From Posidoniimonas polymericola (lineage in GTDB: Bacteria; Planctomycetota; Planctomycetia; Pirellulales; Lacipirellulaceae), in the NCBI RefSeq assembly GCF_007859935.1, contig NZ_SJPO01000014.1, positions 1 through 64,000 of the forward strand: DNA of 64,000 nt. Direction: 5' to 3'. Positions within the stretch are counted from its first letter, which is position 1. Each line of letters opens with the position of its first letter. Below the pieces are notes generated by a model. The model was not told the origin of the DNA. It saw only the letters and a list, made by a program, of their open reading frames with translations, and did not search any database. Positions 34,937-44,113 of the stretch are shown piece after piece. Both the position numbers and the translations under genes were made by a program.

Positions 34937-36804
34937 GCCGTACGCAATCGCGTGACAATTCGTCGTCGGTAAGCCTGTTCCCGTTCCTCGCCGTGCTGCT
35001 CTGCACGATGGGGGGCCTGGTGGTGCTGCTGGTCGCGATGTCCCACGTGTCGCGGCAGCTGGCCAAGCAGGAGAAGCAGCGGGCCGAGGCCCAGGCGGCC
35101 GCCGCGCCCGTCGTCGATAACGACAACGCCGAGCAGCTCGCCAGCCTCCAGGAACAAGCCACCGCCCTGCGGGAGAAGGCCGAGGAGGTCCGCGCCGCCC
35201 AGCGGGCCGACCAGCTGCGGATCGCCCAGATTGAGGAGCACGTCCGCAAACTGCAGGACGAGATGCAGCTGATCCAGGCGACCGAGCTCGAGCTCGCCGC
35301 CGACGACTCCCAGCGCTACGACGACCGCGCCCAGGCCGAGCGCGAGCTGGCCCGCCTGCAGCAGCTGATCGAGGACTCCGAGCTGGATATCGCCCAGATG
35401 CGCGAGGCGACCCAGGGGCAGACCCGCTCGTACGCGGTTGTGCCTTACCAGGGCGCCAGCGGCACCCGCCGGCAGCCGATCTACATCGAGTGCCTGGCCG
35501 ACCGCGTGGTGCTGCAGCCCGAAGGGATCGAGCTCACCGAGAACGACTTCGCCAGCCCGCTGGGCGTGGGCAACCCGCTGGCGGCCGCCCTGCGCGCAAC
35601 CCGCGACCACATGGTCCGCAACAACTCCGCCCAGGGCGGAGCCCCCGAGAACATCGAGCCCTACCCGCTGATCCTGGTCCGGCCCGACGGCATCGGGGCC
35701 TACTACCAAGTCCGCTCCGCAATCCGTTCGTGGGACACCGACTTCGGCTACGAGATGATCGAGGGCGACTGGACCCTCGAGTTCGCTCCGCCCGACCCGC
35801 AGCTCGCCAACGTCGCGCAGCGGGCGATCGACAACGCCCGGATCCGCCGCGAGGCGCTGGCGTCAGCCGCGCCGACGGCGTTCTCGGCGGGCAGCGGCTC
35901 GTTCGCGATTCCGGAAGTCGACGGCGAACTCATTGGCGACAACCCCTACGACCCCACGGTGCTGGGCGCCGGCACGGTCGGCGGCGGGGGTGGGCGCTCG
36001 GGCAGCCAAGGGGCTTCCGAGGCGAGTGGCTACTCCGGAGCCGCGGGGCACGCCGGCGGAACGGGCGGCGCAGGCGGGCCGGACGGCGGCTACGCCGTGG
36101 GAGAGTACGCGTCGACCCCCTACCCCGCTGGCGGAACCGGCGGCGCGGGCGGAGCCGCGACGGGCGACCAGATTGGGCCCTACGAAGGCACGATCTCCGG
36201 ACCACCAGGGGGCTACTCCGCCATCCCGTCAGCCGCCGATGGCCAGCCAGGCGCCCCCAACGCAGCCGCGTTTGGCCAGCCCGGTCAGACAGTGAGCTCG
36301 GGCGCAGGCCAGCCGGCGGGCGCCACGGGCGCCACGGCGACCGCCGGCGGCTCTGCGGCCGGTTCGCCCGGCGGCGGCCAGTCGACTTCCATGGGCCCCG
36401 GCGCAAGCATGGCCGCTGACGGCGGCAGCGGCGGCAAGTCGGGCGGCGCGGCGTCGCTGAACGAGAGGAGCGGCCCGGACGACGTCGCGATCCGCCGGAC
36501 TGTGCGGGTGGCGGTGTTCGCCGACCGGCTGCAGGTCGGCAAGGAGCCGACGCCGCTCGCGATGCCGGGGCCAACCTCCGCGCACATCGACAACTTCGTC
36601 GCCAGCGTTAAGCAGCAGATCGAGTCGTGGGGGCTGGCCGGGCACGGCCTGTACTGGCGCCCGGTCATCAAACTCGACGTGCGTCAGGGAGGAGAGCGCC
36701 GCGCGGCGGAGATCGAGGCCGTGCTCAAACGCTCGGGCGTCGACGTCGAACCGATCCAGACCGCCACCCTGCCGAACCGGGAGCCGTCCAGTGTCGCGTG
36801 GTAG
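34933..36804 (+). CDS. Single-pass stator-like protein with coiled coil and Gly-rich linker
   Basis: This 623-residue protein has one membrane segment at about 14-36 (SLFPFLAVLLCTMGGLVVLL) after a short polar N-terminus, the topology of ExbD/TolR/MotB. A coiled coil follows at about 40-165, then a domain with RQPIYIECLADRVVLQPEG and PYPLILVRPDGIGAYYQVRSA. Residues about 345-512 are an extreme Gly/Ala/Ser-rich linker. A last domain of about 110 residues (VRVAVFADRLQVG, LYWRPVIKLDV) ends the chain. The membrane helix lacks the Asp typical of ExbD. It overlaps both neighbours, so it is translationally coupled. Family known to me only as planctomycete hypotheticals. Confidence 0.75.
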   Translation: MSRTQSRDNSSSVSLFPFLAVLLCTMGGLVVLLVAMSHVSRQLAKQEKQRAEAQAAAAPVVDNDNAEQLASLQEQATALREKAEEVRAAQRADQLRIAQIEEHVRKLQDEMQLIQATELELAADDSQRYDDRAQAERELARLQQLIEDSELDIAQMREATQGQTRSYAVVPYQGASGTRRQPIYIECLADRVVLQPEGIELTENDFASPLGVGNPLAAALRATRDHMVRNNSAQGGAPENIEPYPLILVRPDGIGAYYQVRSAIRSWDTDFGYEMIEGDWTLEFAPPDPQLANVAQRAIDNARIRREALASAAPTAFSAGSGSFAIPEVDGELIGDNPYDPTVLGAGTVGGGGGRSGSQGASEASGYSGAAGHAGGTGGAGGPDGGYAVGEYASTPYPAGGTGGAGGAATGDQIGPYEGTISGPPGGYSAIPSAADGQPGAPNAAAFGQPGQTVSSGAGQPAGATGATATAGGSAAGSPGGGQSTSMGPGASMAADGGSGGKSGGAASLNERSGPDDVAIRRTVRVAVFADRLQVGKEPTPLAMPGPTSAHIDNFVASVKQQIESWGLAGHGLYWRPVIKLDVRQGGERRAAEIEAVLKRSGVDVEPIQTATLPNREPSSVAW

Positions 36805-37801
36805 AGAGAGCGATGAGATCGAGGTCTCCGGCCAGGACTCGTTCCTGGACGTGGTGGCCAACATCGTTGGCATCCTGATCCTCTTGGTGATGGTGGTTGG
36901 GCTCCGCGTCTCGCGCGAGACCCACGACCCCACCGAGGCACCGGTCGCCCAGACGCCGGCCGTCTCGCGGGACGACCTCGTGCAGGCCCACCGCGACGCC
37001 CGCGACGCCTACCGGCAGGCGGCCACGGCGATCGAACAACTCGAACGCGGTCGGCGGGAGCTGCGGCAGCTGGATGACGAACGCTTGGCCGTGGCGGCGT
37101 TTGTCGCCGAGGCCGAGGCCTCGCTCGACGAGAAGCGCGCGGCGCTCGGCGTCGACAAGCGACGCGACCTTGAGCTGCGGACCAAGCTGCTCACCGCGCA
37201 GACCAAACTTGAAAAGCTCGCCCGCGAGCAGGTGACCCTCGCCGCCTACACGCCGCAGGTCGAGACCATCGAGAGCCTGCCGACGCCACTGGCGAAAACC
37301 GTCAGCGGCGACGAGATCGAGATCCGCCTGGAGGGCGGCCGGGCCGCCGTGATCCCCATGAACGCGCTGGCCGAAGAGGCCATGAGCCACATGGAAGAGA
37401 ACGTCTGGAGGCTGCAGTCGCGAGACAAGATCAACGTCTGGGCAGGCCCAATCGACGGCTTCCGCTTGGTGTGCCACCTCCGCAAGGCGTCGTTCATCAC
37501 GCCATCGGGTCAGCAGGCGGCAATGCCCCGGCTTGTCGCGGCGACCGTCATGCCAGAACCCGGCATGCAGGGCGAGCCGATCATCGCAGAGACCCTCGAA
37601 AACACGCGGCTTATCCAGTTCGTCAAAACGCAACCGAAGACGACCACCGTGACCATTTGGACCTACGACGACAGCTTCGAGGAGTACGGCGTCCTAAAAC
37701 GCAAGCTGTACGAACTAGGCTACCCGACCGCGGGCCGCCCGCTGCCCGAGGGCGCGCCCATCATGAGCGCAGCCTCCGGCACCCGAGCGTCGGCGCAGTA
37801 G
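36791..37801 (+). CDS. ExbD/TolR-like single-pass protein, third member of the channel operon
   Basis: The GTG start at 36791 overlaps the previous gene by 14 bases; the product has 336 residues. After an acidic N-terminus comes QDSFLDVVANIVGILILLVM, a membrane helix beginning with an Asp like the proton-carrying Asp of ExbD/TolR. A coiled coil spans about 60-140. A C-terminal domain of about 180 residues contains EIEIRLEGGRAAVIPMNAL and FRLVCHLRKAS. No OmpA-like peptidoglycan-binding domain is visible. The family is unknown to me; a stator or force-transducing partner role is inferred from topology and operon. Confidence 0.75.
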   Translation: MSRGRESDEIEVSGQDSFLDVVANIVGILILLVMVVGLRVSRETHDPTEAPVAQTPAVSRDDLVQAHRDARDAYRQAATAIEQLERGRRELRQLDDERLAVAAFVAEAEASLDEKRAALGVDKRRDLELRTKLLTAQTKLEKLAREQVTLAAYTPQVETIESLPTPLAKTVSGDEIEIRLEGGRAAVIPMNALAEEAMSHMEENVWRLQSRDKINVWAGPIDGFRLVCHLRKASFITPSGQQAAMPRLVAATVMPEPGMQGEPIIAETLENTRLIQFVKTQPKTTTVTIWTYDDSFEEYGVLKRKLYELGYPTAGRPLPEGAPIMSAASGTRASAQ

Positions 37802-37828
37802 CCCAGCGAGCACCGGCCCGGCTGCCAA

Positions 37829-38254
37829 TCAGTTGGTGGTCAGCGACGCCGGCGCCTGGTGTGCTTTCAGTAGATCGACAAGCCGCACCGCCCGGAGCTG
37901 CTCGCGGACGCCCTGGGCGATTCCGCTGAAGGTCTCCATGAGGGTCTCGCGTGCGTTGTCCGGCATCTCGTCGAGTGGCGGCACGCTGGCGATCAGCGGG
38001 CTGTCGACCGCCTCGAAAATATCTTCGAGGGTGATCTCGTCCGTGGAACGGGCCAAGCGGTAGCCGCCCTCGACGCCGCGCACCGACCTCAAGATGCCAC
38101 TGTTGACCAGGTCACGGAGAATCTGCAGCAAGAACCGCTCGGGCATGCGTCCCTCGCGGGCCAACCGGTTGCAGGGTACCGGCCCCTCTCCCTCGTAGAC
38201 CGACAGTTGCAGCAGGGCCTGCACCGCGTAGGTAACCGTGCGTGACACTTTCAT
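37829..38254 (-). CDS. Rrf2-family transcriptional regulator
   Basis: ATG 38254 is preceded by GGGAGGAA; a GTG three bases earlier is also in frame. The 141-residue protein has the Rrf2 winged helix (KVSRTVTYAVQALLQLSVY, then LAREGRMPERFLLQILRDLV and GILRSVRGVEGGYRLAR) and ITLEDIFEAVDSP. The three clustered Cys that bind an iron-sulfur cluster in IscR/NsrR are missing; its single Cys is near residue 29, so it probably does not sense through a cluster. Target genes are unknown. It converges on the channel operon with 27 bases between stops. Confidence 0.9.
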   Translation of the reverse strand: MKVSRTVTYAVQALLQLSVYEGEGPVPCNRLAREGRMPERFLLQILRDLVNSGILRSVRGVEGGYRLARSTDEITLEDIFEAVDSPLIASVPPLDEMPDNARETLMETFSGIAQGVREQLRAVRLVDLLKAHQAPASLTTN

Positions 38255-38707
38255 CACGTTCCTCCCGCTAGAGTACGGAATGCCCCGAAAATATTGGGTC
38301 GGTGAGACCCGACGCGTGTCTCGACCGTTGGGCGGGCTCTGCGATGCAGAGCTAACGCACCGGCCATGGGCGCAATGCGAGACTAGAGCCTCGATTCCGC
38401 GACCGCCTCGTGTGAAAAGAATCCAGGAGCAGACGAAGGTCAGGACGATCGCGTTTTTTGAACTCGGCGGCTGGTGAGTCTCGCCGCCCGACGCCCTCTA
38501 TGAAACATAGTCGGGTCCGCCTGTCAATTTGCTTTGCGCCAACCTGCGCCCGATTTGGGGTGTGATACCGCCAACCGGGCGGGTCCGTAACGGAGCCAAC
38601 GGCCACGGGCTCGACGCGATCTCACCGACGTAAGCCACGAAACCCACGGGCATTACGGAGATTTCAGAACGACCAGCCCGTGGCGGGTCACAGGGCTAAT
38701 GGAGGCC
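38255..38707. other. Intergenic region upstream of the Rrf2 gene
   Basis: These 453 bases hold no gene I can support. They contain the Rrf2 ribosome-binding site at 38260-38267, an AT-rich spot (gaaaatatt near 38286) and small inverted repeats such as gctctgcgatgcagagc at about 38337-38353. Part is likely the Rrf2 promoter and a possible autoregulatory site. The right end borders the 3' end of lspA. Confidence 0.4.
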
Positions 38708-39277
38708 CTAGTCTTTTACTGGCGGTTTCTCGCCATCGGGGGTGAGCATCGCCCTCAGGAACAGCACCCCGGCCCCCACGACCAGAAACGAGTCGGCCAC
38801 GTTGAAGTTGGGCCAGATCAGCCGCTGGGAGGGGTTCGAGTAATTCCAGCACAGCAGGATGAAGTCTCGCACGGCGTAGACCGGTTGCCCCGCCCGGGCG
38901 GGATCGAAGGGCCCCCACGCCAGGCCGTGCAGACCGAGGCGGTCGAAAAGGTTGCCGAGAATCCCCCCCATCACAAAGGAAAGGGTGACGCACAGGATCT
39001 TGTCCGCCGCCGCCTTGTAGGCAAACAACCAGACGACGATGGCAACCGCCGCGATGACGCTGAAGCCGGCGAGCCAGAGCTGGCCACCTTGCCCCATCCC
39101 AAACAGGCCGCCCTCGTTGAGCGCGAGCTGAAAGCCCGCGTAGTCCGGCAAAAGCCAGGCTTCTTGGTGGGGCGCCATTTGGCTAAACGCTAGCTGCTTA
39201 CTGGCCAGATCGGCGAGGGTCGCCAGCACGGCGAGGACCACGAACAGGACAATCCGGCTTGGCGGCACGACGGGCAT
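38708..39277 (-). CDS. lspA: Lipoprotein signal peptidase (signal peptidase II)
   Basis: ATG 39277 gives 189 residues; an upstream TTG is in frame but adds little. Four hydrophobic segments are visible. The catalytic Asp residues lie in GGILGNLFDRLGL and FNVADSFLVVG, separated by an insertion (WGPFDPARAGQPVYAVRD) larger than in E. coli LspA. The enzyme cuts lipoprotein signal peptides before the lipidated Cys. It lies downstream of the DksA/TraR gene, a gene order I also recall from chlamydiae. Confidence 0.93.
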   Translation of the reverse strand: MPVVPPSRIVLFVVLAVLATLADLASKQLAFSQMAPHQEAWLLPDYAGFQLALNEGGLFGMGQGGQLWLAGFSVIAAVAIVVWLFAYKAAADKILCVTLSFVMGGILGNLFDRLGLHGLAWGPFDPARAGQPVYAVRDFILLCWNYSNPSQRLIWPNFNVADSFLVVGAGVLFLRAMLTPDGEKPPVKD

Positions 39278-39459
39278 AGGATCGGCGGCCAATGCAGTGA
39301 CCAGGTTGGTGGTGAGTGGGACGCCTGCCGCCGCACGGGTACGGCAGGGCCGCCCGTTTTACCAAAAACCTCTAGATCGCCGAAGCGCAGTTCAAGTGGG
39401 GGCAGGCGCACACGCGCCGTCCTGAGCAGCCGACTAGAAGAGAGCCGAGGCCAACCGCG

Positions 39460-39822
39460 TCAGCCGGACTCGCGGGCCGAGGCGCACTTAACGCACAGCG
39501 GGGCGAAAGGGAGTGCATTGAGCCGCGTCTTGGGGATCACCCCGCTGCAGTCGTCGCACTTGCCGTAGGCGCCCTCCTCGATGCGGACCAGGGCGTTCTC
39601 AATCTCGGTGAGAGCTTCGCCTTCGGTCTCCATGAGGGAGAGCGTAAACTCCTGCTCGAAGTTGTCGCTCCCTAGTTCAGCCATGTGGATGGGCATCGAA
39701 TGGCCTTCGCCATCGCCGCCCTTGCGTAAGGCGGCGTTCTCCATGGCGTTGACGTCCCCCCGCAAACGGGCCCGCAGGGCAAGTAGCTTCTGTTTGTAGA
39801 GTTCCAGGTCCGCTGTCTTCAT
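39460..39822 (-). CDS. DksA/TraR-family zinc-finger protein
   Basis: ATG 39822 gives 120 residues. An N-terminal helical hairpin (MKTADLELYKQKLLALRARL) precedes the conserved region ELGSDNFEQEFTLSLME. A C4 zinc finger follows: CDDC near residue 90, then PKTRLNALPFAPLCVKC. Such proteins bind in the RNA polymerase secondary channel or act as small regulators. The hairpin tip residues typical of DksA (DxxDxA) are replaced by AELGSDN, so ppGpp-linked activity is not assured. It precedes lspA. Confidence 0.88.
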   Translation of the reverse strand: MKTADLELYKQKLLALRARLRGDVNAMENAALRKGGDGEGHSMPIHMAELGSDNFEQEFTLSLMETEGEALTEIENALVRIEEGAYGKCDDCSGVIPKTRLNALPFAPLCVKCASARESG

Positions 39823-40076
39823 CTGGCGTCGTATTCCTAAACCATTCGGAAGCAAACCGCCCGCTGCATGATCAGGCGTGTGGCATAGATTTTCTATCTT
39901 AATCAGGGGCAAAATCTGGGTCTAGGTTCTGGGTTGGGGCCGGTTAGGTTGTCCCTGCCGAAAAGGTGGGCTAATATGGCCGTAAACCCGTAGACGATAT
40001 GACTTTAGCCGGCCGGCGCCGGCGGGGCGCAAGCAGCCGCCTTTCTCCGCATTGTCTGCCTGAAGGAAACCAGATC

Positions 40077-41495
40077 TTGGCCGCCGCCCCTACCACCACC
40101 AGCACCCGGGTCGCCTACCAGCAGTGCATTATGCCCGGTTGCGGCGCGAGCTACGGCGTCGAGGAGGTCCGCACCAGCTGCGACGCGTGCGGGGCATTGC
40201 TAGACGTCCGGTACGACTGGGACGCCCTGCCCGTGCCCGACAGCCTGAAGTGGTTCGAGCAAAAATGGTCGCGCCGCAACGAGCCGCTCGCCAAGAGCGG
40301 CGTCTGGCGGTTCCACGAGCTGCTGCCGTTCGCCCCCCCCGAAAAGGTGGTCACGATCGGCGAGGGGCAGACCCCGCTCATCCAGACCGACGGCGTCGGC
40401 GACTACATCGGCATGGGCCGCGGCAACCTGTTCCTGGAGTACGAGGGGATGAACCCCTCGGGCAGCTTCAAGGACAACGGCATGACCGCCGCCTTTACCC
40501 ACGCCCACACGGTCGGCGCCCGGCGGGCCGCCTGCGCATCGACCGGCAACACCAGCGCGTCGCTCGCGCTGTACTGCTGCAGCAGCAAGCTGATGCAGGC
40601 GGTGATCTTCATCGGCAGCGGCAAGATCAGCTACGGCAAGCTGTCGCAGGCGCTCGACTACGGCGCACTGACCGTGCAGATCGCCGGCGACTTCGACGAC
40701 GCCATGCAGCGCGTGCAGCAGGTCAGCAAGCAGCTCGGCATCTACCTGGTAAACAGCGTCAACCCGTTCCGGCTCGAGGGTCAGAAGACCATCATGCTGC
40801 GGGTGCTGGAGAGCCTCAACTGGGAAGTCCCCGACTGGATCGTGGTGCCGGGCGGCAACCTCGGCAACTCGAGCTCGTTCGGTAAGGCGTTCTACGAGCT
40901 CAAGCAGCTCGGCCTGATCGACCGCGTGCCGCGGCTGGCGGTGATCAACGCCGCCGGCGCGAACACGCTGCACCAGCTCTACGAGAAGCGCGGCCTCCGC
41001 TGGAACGGCGGCCAGCCCGACCAGAAGATCATCGACGGCTACGCCGCCGAGCTCGACTCGGGCGGCAAGCGGGCCGACACCATCGCCAGCGCCATCGAGA
41101 TCAACCGCCCGGTCAATCTCGAGAAGTGCCTGCGGGCGCTCGAGTGGATGGACGGCGTCGTCCGCGAGGTGACCGACCAGGAGATCCTCGACGCCAAGGC
41201 CCAGGTCGGCGCGAGCGGCATGGGCTGCGAGCCCGCCAGCGCGGCCAGCGTCGCCGGCGCGAAGCAGCTCCGCGAGGAGGGCGTCATCGACCCCGACGCC
41301 CGCGTGGTCTGCATCCTTACCGGCCACCAGCTCAAGGACCCCACCGCCACGGTCGCCTACCACACGGCCGACCAGGAGGAATTCAACCGGGTGCTCGGCA
41401 GCCGCGGCGTCAGCCGGGCCGAGTTCGCCAACCGCGCCGTGCAGGTCGAGAACGACCTCGACGAGATCGTCCGGGCGATCCAGCTCAACAGCTGA
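40077..41495 (+). CDS. thrC: Threonine synthase
   Basis: TTG 40077 is preceded by GAAGGAAA with good spacing and gives 472 residues; no ATG fits near the conserved start. Two Cys pairs (CIMPGC, CDAC) form a small N-terminal zinc-ribbon-like unit seen in the plant/archaeal-type family. PLP is bound by the Lys in [11 protein letters not shown] (about K132), with [12 protein letters not shown] and [16 protein letters not shown] completing the site. It makes threonine from phosphohomoserine. The frame is open upstream, but that part is Arg-rich and unlike coding sequence. Confidence 0.93.
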   Translation: MAAAPTTTSTRVAYQQCIMPGCGASYGVEEVRTSCDACGALLDVRYDWDALPVPDSLKWFEQKWSRRNEPLAKSGVWRFHELLPFAPPEKVVTIGEGQTPLIQTDGVGDYIGMGRGNLFLEYEGMNPSGSFKDNGMTAAFTHAHTVGARRAACASTGNTSASLALYCCSSKLMQAVIFIGSGKISYGKLSQALDYGALTVQIAGDFDDAMQRVQQVSKQLGIYLVNSVNPFRLEGQKTIMLRVLESLNWEVPDWIVVPGGNLGNSSSFGKAFYELKQLGLIDRVPRLAVINAAGANTLHQLYEKRGLRWNGGQPDQKIIDGYAAELDSGGKRADTIASAIEINRPVNLEKCLRALEWMDGVVREVTDQEILDAKAQVGASGMGCEPASAASVAGAKQLREEGVIDPDARVVCILTGHQLKDPTATVAYHTADQEEFNRVLGSRGVSRAEFANRAVQVENDLDEIVRAIQLNS

Positions 41496-41565
41496 CGGCC
41501 CATCGGCCTGCCATGAGTCGCGTGCTGACGACGCGACTCACGCCTTTCAAGTCTGCGGATTTCTG

Positions 41566-41922
41566 ATGGACATCTTCTCCTGCCTGGCCCTGCTGATGGC
41601 GGCCGCGTTCATCGTGTCGGCGTTCAACCCGCAGCGTGTGGCGAACCCGACGCGGCACCGCATCGCGCTCAATCTGCTGCTCGCCTTCCTCGTGCTCTAC
41701 TGCGGCGTACCCGCCATCCCAGAGTTGGGGCCGCTGGTCGAGAAGGTGACCCGCCCGTGCGGCGTGGCGTCGCTGTTCCTGGGGCTGCGCGTGATGTGCT
41801 CGATCCCGTCGAAGAAGGCCGCCCGCGTGCAGTCCGCAGCCGCCGAGCCAGCCGACCCTGTGCTGTCGGCAACCAAAAACGCGATGAAGGACGAACGACC
41901 ATGCCCGGAACAGGTTGCTTAG
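41566..41922 (+). CDS. Small membrane protein, unknown function
   Basis: The 118-residue protein has hydrophobic segments at about 5-22 and 33-50, and a third weaker one around residues 66-78. The rest is a polar C-terminal tail. I recognise no family. It lies 70 bases after thrC and overlaps the start of the DUF1080 gene by 22 bases, so it is likely cotranslated with it. The overlap and normal GC-rich codon use support a real gene. Confidence 0.6.
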   Translation: MDIFSCLALLMAAAFIVSAFNPQRVANPTRHRIALNLLLAFLVLYCGVPAIPELGPLVEKVTRPCGVASLFLGLRVMCSIPSKKAARVQSAAAEPADPVLSATKNAMKDERPCPEQVA

Positions 41923-42737
41923 GACGTCGCGGCGCTCGCCCTCCATGGCTTGCTTGGTGGACAGCGGCGTTGCTCGCGGCGGCGTTGCCCGGCGTCGGCC
42001 AGGCAGCCGACGACGGCTTCCAGCAGCTGTTCGACGGCAAGACGCTCACCGACTGGCAGGGCGACGCCCCCTACTGGAGCGTCCGCGACGGCGCGATCCT
42101 CGGCCAGATCACGCCCGAGACCCGCATCACCAAGAACCGCTTCCTGGTCTACCAGGGCGAGCTGCCCGCCGACTTCGAGCTGGTGGCCGAGTACCGCATC
42201 TCGCCCCAAGGAAACAGCGGCGTCAACTACCGCAGCGAGCCGGTCGACGGCGTCGACTTCGTCGCCCTCGCAGGCTACCAGTGCGACATCGACGGCCCCT
42301 TGAATTACACCGGCAGCAACTACGAGGAACGCCGCCGCACGACACTCGCCCGCGTCGGCGAGTCGGTCGTGGTCCCGCCGTCCGATGCCGCCGCGGAACC
42401 GGGCCGCGTCGATGCGAACGCGTGGACGCTGCGGGAGGTCACCCCCCTGCCCCACTCAGCAGACGAGCTGCGCGACAATATCCGGCGGGACGACTGGAAC
42501 GAGGTGCGGATTGTCGCCCACGGCAACCGGCTCGAGCACTACCTCAACGGCGTGCTGACCAGCCGCGTCGAGGACAACGACCTCGAGAACCGCCGCCTCG
42601 ACGGCAGGCTCGGCGTGCAGGTCCACGTCGGGCCGCCGATGACCGTCGAGTACCGCGTGATCAAGGTGCGTCCGCTGCACGGCGACTCCGACCCACCGCA
42701 GGCCGAGACCTCAAACGAGGGACGCCGAACAAAGTGA
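41901..42737 (+). CDS. Exported DUF1080 protein (3-keto-disaccharide hydrolase family)
   Basis: ATG 41901, with GAAGGA upstream inside the previous gene, gives 278 residues. The signal peptide ends near VGQAADD. The domain starts with GFQQLFDGKTLTDWQ and has YWSVRDGAILGQI, ELVAEYRISPQGNSGVNYRS, YQCDIDG, WNEVRIVAHGNRLEHYLNG. These are the hallmarks of the concanavalin-like DUF1080 domain, very common in planctomycetes. Some members cleave 3-keto-glycosides; substrate here is unknown. Confidence 0.9.
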   Translation: MPGTGCLGRRGARPPWLAWWTAALLAAALPGVGQAADDGFQQLFDGKTLTDWQGDAPYWSVRDGAILGQITPETRITKNRFLVYQGELPADFELVAEYRISPQGNSGVNYRSEPVDGVDFVALAGYQCDIDGPLNYTGSNYEERRRTTLARVGESVVVPPSDAAAEPGRVDANAWTLREVTPLPHSADELRDNIRRDDWNEVRIVAHGNRLEHYLNGVLTSRVEDNDLENRRLDGRLGVQVHVGPPMTVEYRVIKVRPLHGDSDPPQAETSNEGRRTK

Positions 42738-42742
42738 CTGGC

Positions 42743-42883
42743 ATGAAGAAGTACCGGATCCGCTACGTCGGCGGCGCACTTGGCCTCATCTGGATTACGA
42801 TCCTCTCGATGACGGTCGTGCTGATTCCCCTAGCAATCGTCACGCTGCTTCAGGACCTAGAGATTGTCGAGCGAAACAGCTAA
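42743..42883 (+). CDS. Very small single-pass membrane protein
   Basis: ATG 42743 opens a 46-residue frame with a basic N-terminus (MKKYRIRYVGG), one strong hydrophobic helix (IWITILSMTVVLIPLAIVTL) and an acidic end. The start is 5 bases after the stop of the DUF1080 gene and the gene ends 49 bases before dapB. The positive-inside charge pattern suggests a real inner-membrane peptide. Function unknown. Confidence 0.5.
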   Translation: MKKYRIRYVGGALGLIWITILSMTVVLIPLAIVTLLQDLEIVERNS

Positions 42884-42932
42884 TCTCTCGACTCGGGATA
42901 CTCGTAAAACTCCGGCAGCGAGCGGGCACATC

Positions 42933-43730
42933 ATGGCGGTCAAAACCATCATCCACGGCGCCGGCGGGCGGATGGGCCAGCGGCTCATCGCGGTCGGCTC
43001 GCAGGACGCCGACATCCAGTTGGTCGGCGCAGTCGACTCCGAGCACTCCAGCCACCTCGCCAAGGACGCCGGCGAACTGGCCGGGGTCGGCACACTCAAC
43101 CTGCCGGTCAGCTCCGACTACCCCGACGACTGCGACGCGGTGATCGACTTCTCGGTCCCCGAGGCGACCGACGCCCTGGTCGACCAGTGCGTCAAGCGCG
43201 GCTGGCCGCTGGTGTTCGCCACCACGGGCCTGTCGGACGAGCAGGAGCAGCGGATCCGGTCGGCCGCGGAGGTGATCCCGATCGTCAAGGCGGCCAGCAT
43301 GAGCGCCACGGTCAACCTGACGATGAAGCTCAGCGAGATCGCCGGCCGCACGCTCAAGAACCACAGCTCGGGCGTGGACGTCGAGATCATCGAGCGGCAC
43401 CACCGCTTCAAGGAGGACGCGCCGAGCGGCACCGCGCTCGCCTTCGGCCGCATCATTGGTGAGGCAATGGGGGTCAGCGGCGAGACCCACGGCCGCAGCG
43501 GCCGCCCCGGCCAGCGGCCCCGCAACGAGATCGGCTACCACGCGGTCCGCACCGGGGACAACCCGGGCGAGCACACCATCGTGTTCGGCCTGCTCGGCGA
43601 GACCATCGAGCTGAAGGTCGCCGCGAGCAACCGCGACTGCTACGCCACTGGGGCGTTCACGGCCGCCAAATGGCTCGAGGGAAAGCCGGCCGGCCTGTAC
43701 GACATGCAGGATGTGCTGGGGCTGAGGTAG
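42933..43730 (+). CDS. dapB: 4-hydroxy-tetrahydrodipicolinate reductase
   Basis: ATG 42933 gives 265 residues. The dinucleotide site IHGAGGRMGQRLI is at the N-terminus, VIDFSVPEATDALVDQC and FATTGLSDEQ follow, and the catalytic and substrate site is EIIERHHRFKEDAPSGTAL. The enzyme reduces the DapA product on the route to diaminopimelate and lysine. The possible presence of this pathway is of note in a phylum once thought to lack peptidoglycan. The next gene starts 6 bases after the stop. Confidence 0.95.
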   Translation: MAVKTIIHGAGGRMGQRLIAVGSQDADIQLVGAVDSEHSSHLAKDAGELAGVGTLNLPVSSDYPDDCDAVIDFSVPEATDALVDQCVKRGWPLVFATTGLSDEQEQRIRSAAEVIPIVKAASMSATVNLTMKLSEIAGRTLKNHSSGVDVEIIERHHRFKEDAPSGTALAFGRIIGEAMGVSGETHGRSGRPGQRPRNEIGYHAVRTGDNPGEHTIVFGLLGETIELKVAASNRDCYATGAFTAAKWLEGKPAGLYDMQDVLGLR

Positions 43731-43736
43731 CGGTTT

Positions 43737-44108
43737 ATGGCCAAGTGCGACGAAGGCTACCTGTGCGAGGTCTGCGGCAGTGACGTCGGCGCGATGACCG
43801 ACTCGGACCTCTACCTGCGGTACGTCATCGGCCGGGTCGACCCGGAGGTGCTGCACACCTCGCCGGAGCGTCACCTGCGGTGCGTGCCGGGCCTGGCGCA
43901 GTACATCGTCGACGAGAAGTTCCCGCCGGTCGCCTGCGAAGGGGCGTTCGACAAGCGGCAGCTCGACCCTGAGTTTGTTCGTGGCGAAGAGGACCTTGTG
44001 ACCCGCGGCTGGCGGCGGCTGCGTGAGCTGGCCCACGCCGACCTGCCGATCAAGGACTACCCGCTCGAAGAAGTCCGGGCGGCGATGCGCGAGCGGTACG
44101 GGGACTAG
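43737..44108 (+). CDS. Small Cys-pair protein cotranscribed with dapB
   Basis: The 123-residue protein starts 6 bases after dapB. Near its N-terminus are CDEGYLCEVCG, which could form a small metal site, and HLRCVPGLAQYIVDEKF in the middle. The rest is charged and helical (RGWRRLRELAHADLP). I do not recognise the family. It has no signal peptide or membrane segment. Tight spacing suggests one transcript with dapB, but a link in function is only inferred. Confidence 0.7.
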   Translation: MAKCDEGYLCEVCGSDVGAMTDSDLYLRYVIGRVDPEVLHTSPERHLRCVPGLAQYIVDEKFPPVACEGAFDKRQLDPEFVRGEEDLVTRGWRRLRELAHADLPIKDYPLEEVRAAMRERYGD

Positions 44109-44113
44109 GGTCT

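Noticed and set aside
33194..37801. Zorya anti-phage system (ZorA/ZorB) based on a MotA-type protein with a long tail
   Set aside because: No OmpA/MotB peptidoglycan-binding domain in the partner proteins and no ZorC/ZorD/ZorE-like helicase or nuclease next to them.
37829..38254. IscR-type iron-sulfur sensor
   Set aside because: The three clustered cysteines of IscR are absent and no suf/isc genes are nearby; only the Rrf2 family call is kept.
38238..38477. Small plus-strand gene in the gap between the Rrf2 gene and lspA
   Set aside because: The reading overlaps the start of the Rrf2 gene, lacks a ribosome-binding site and shows no domain or codon bias.
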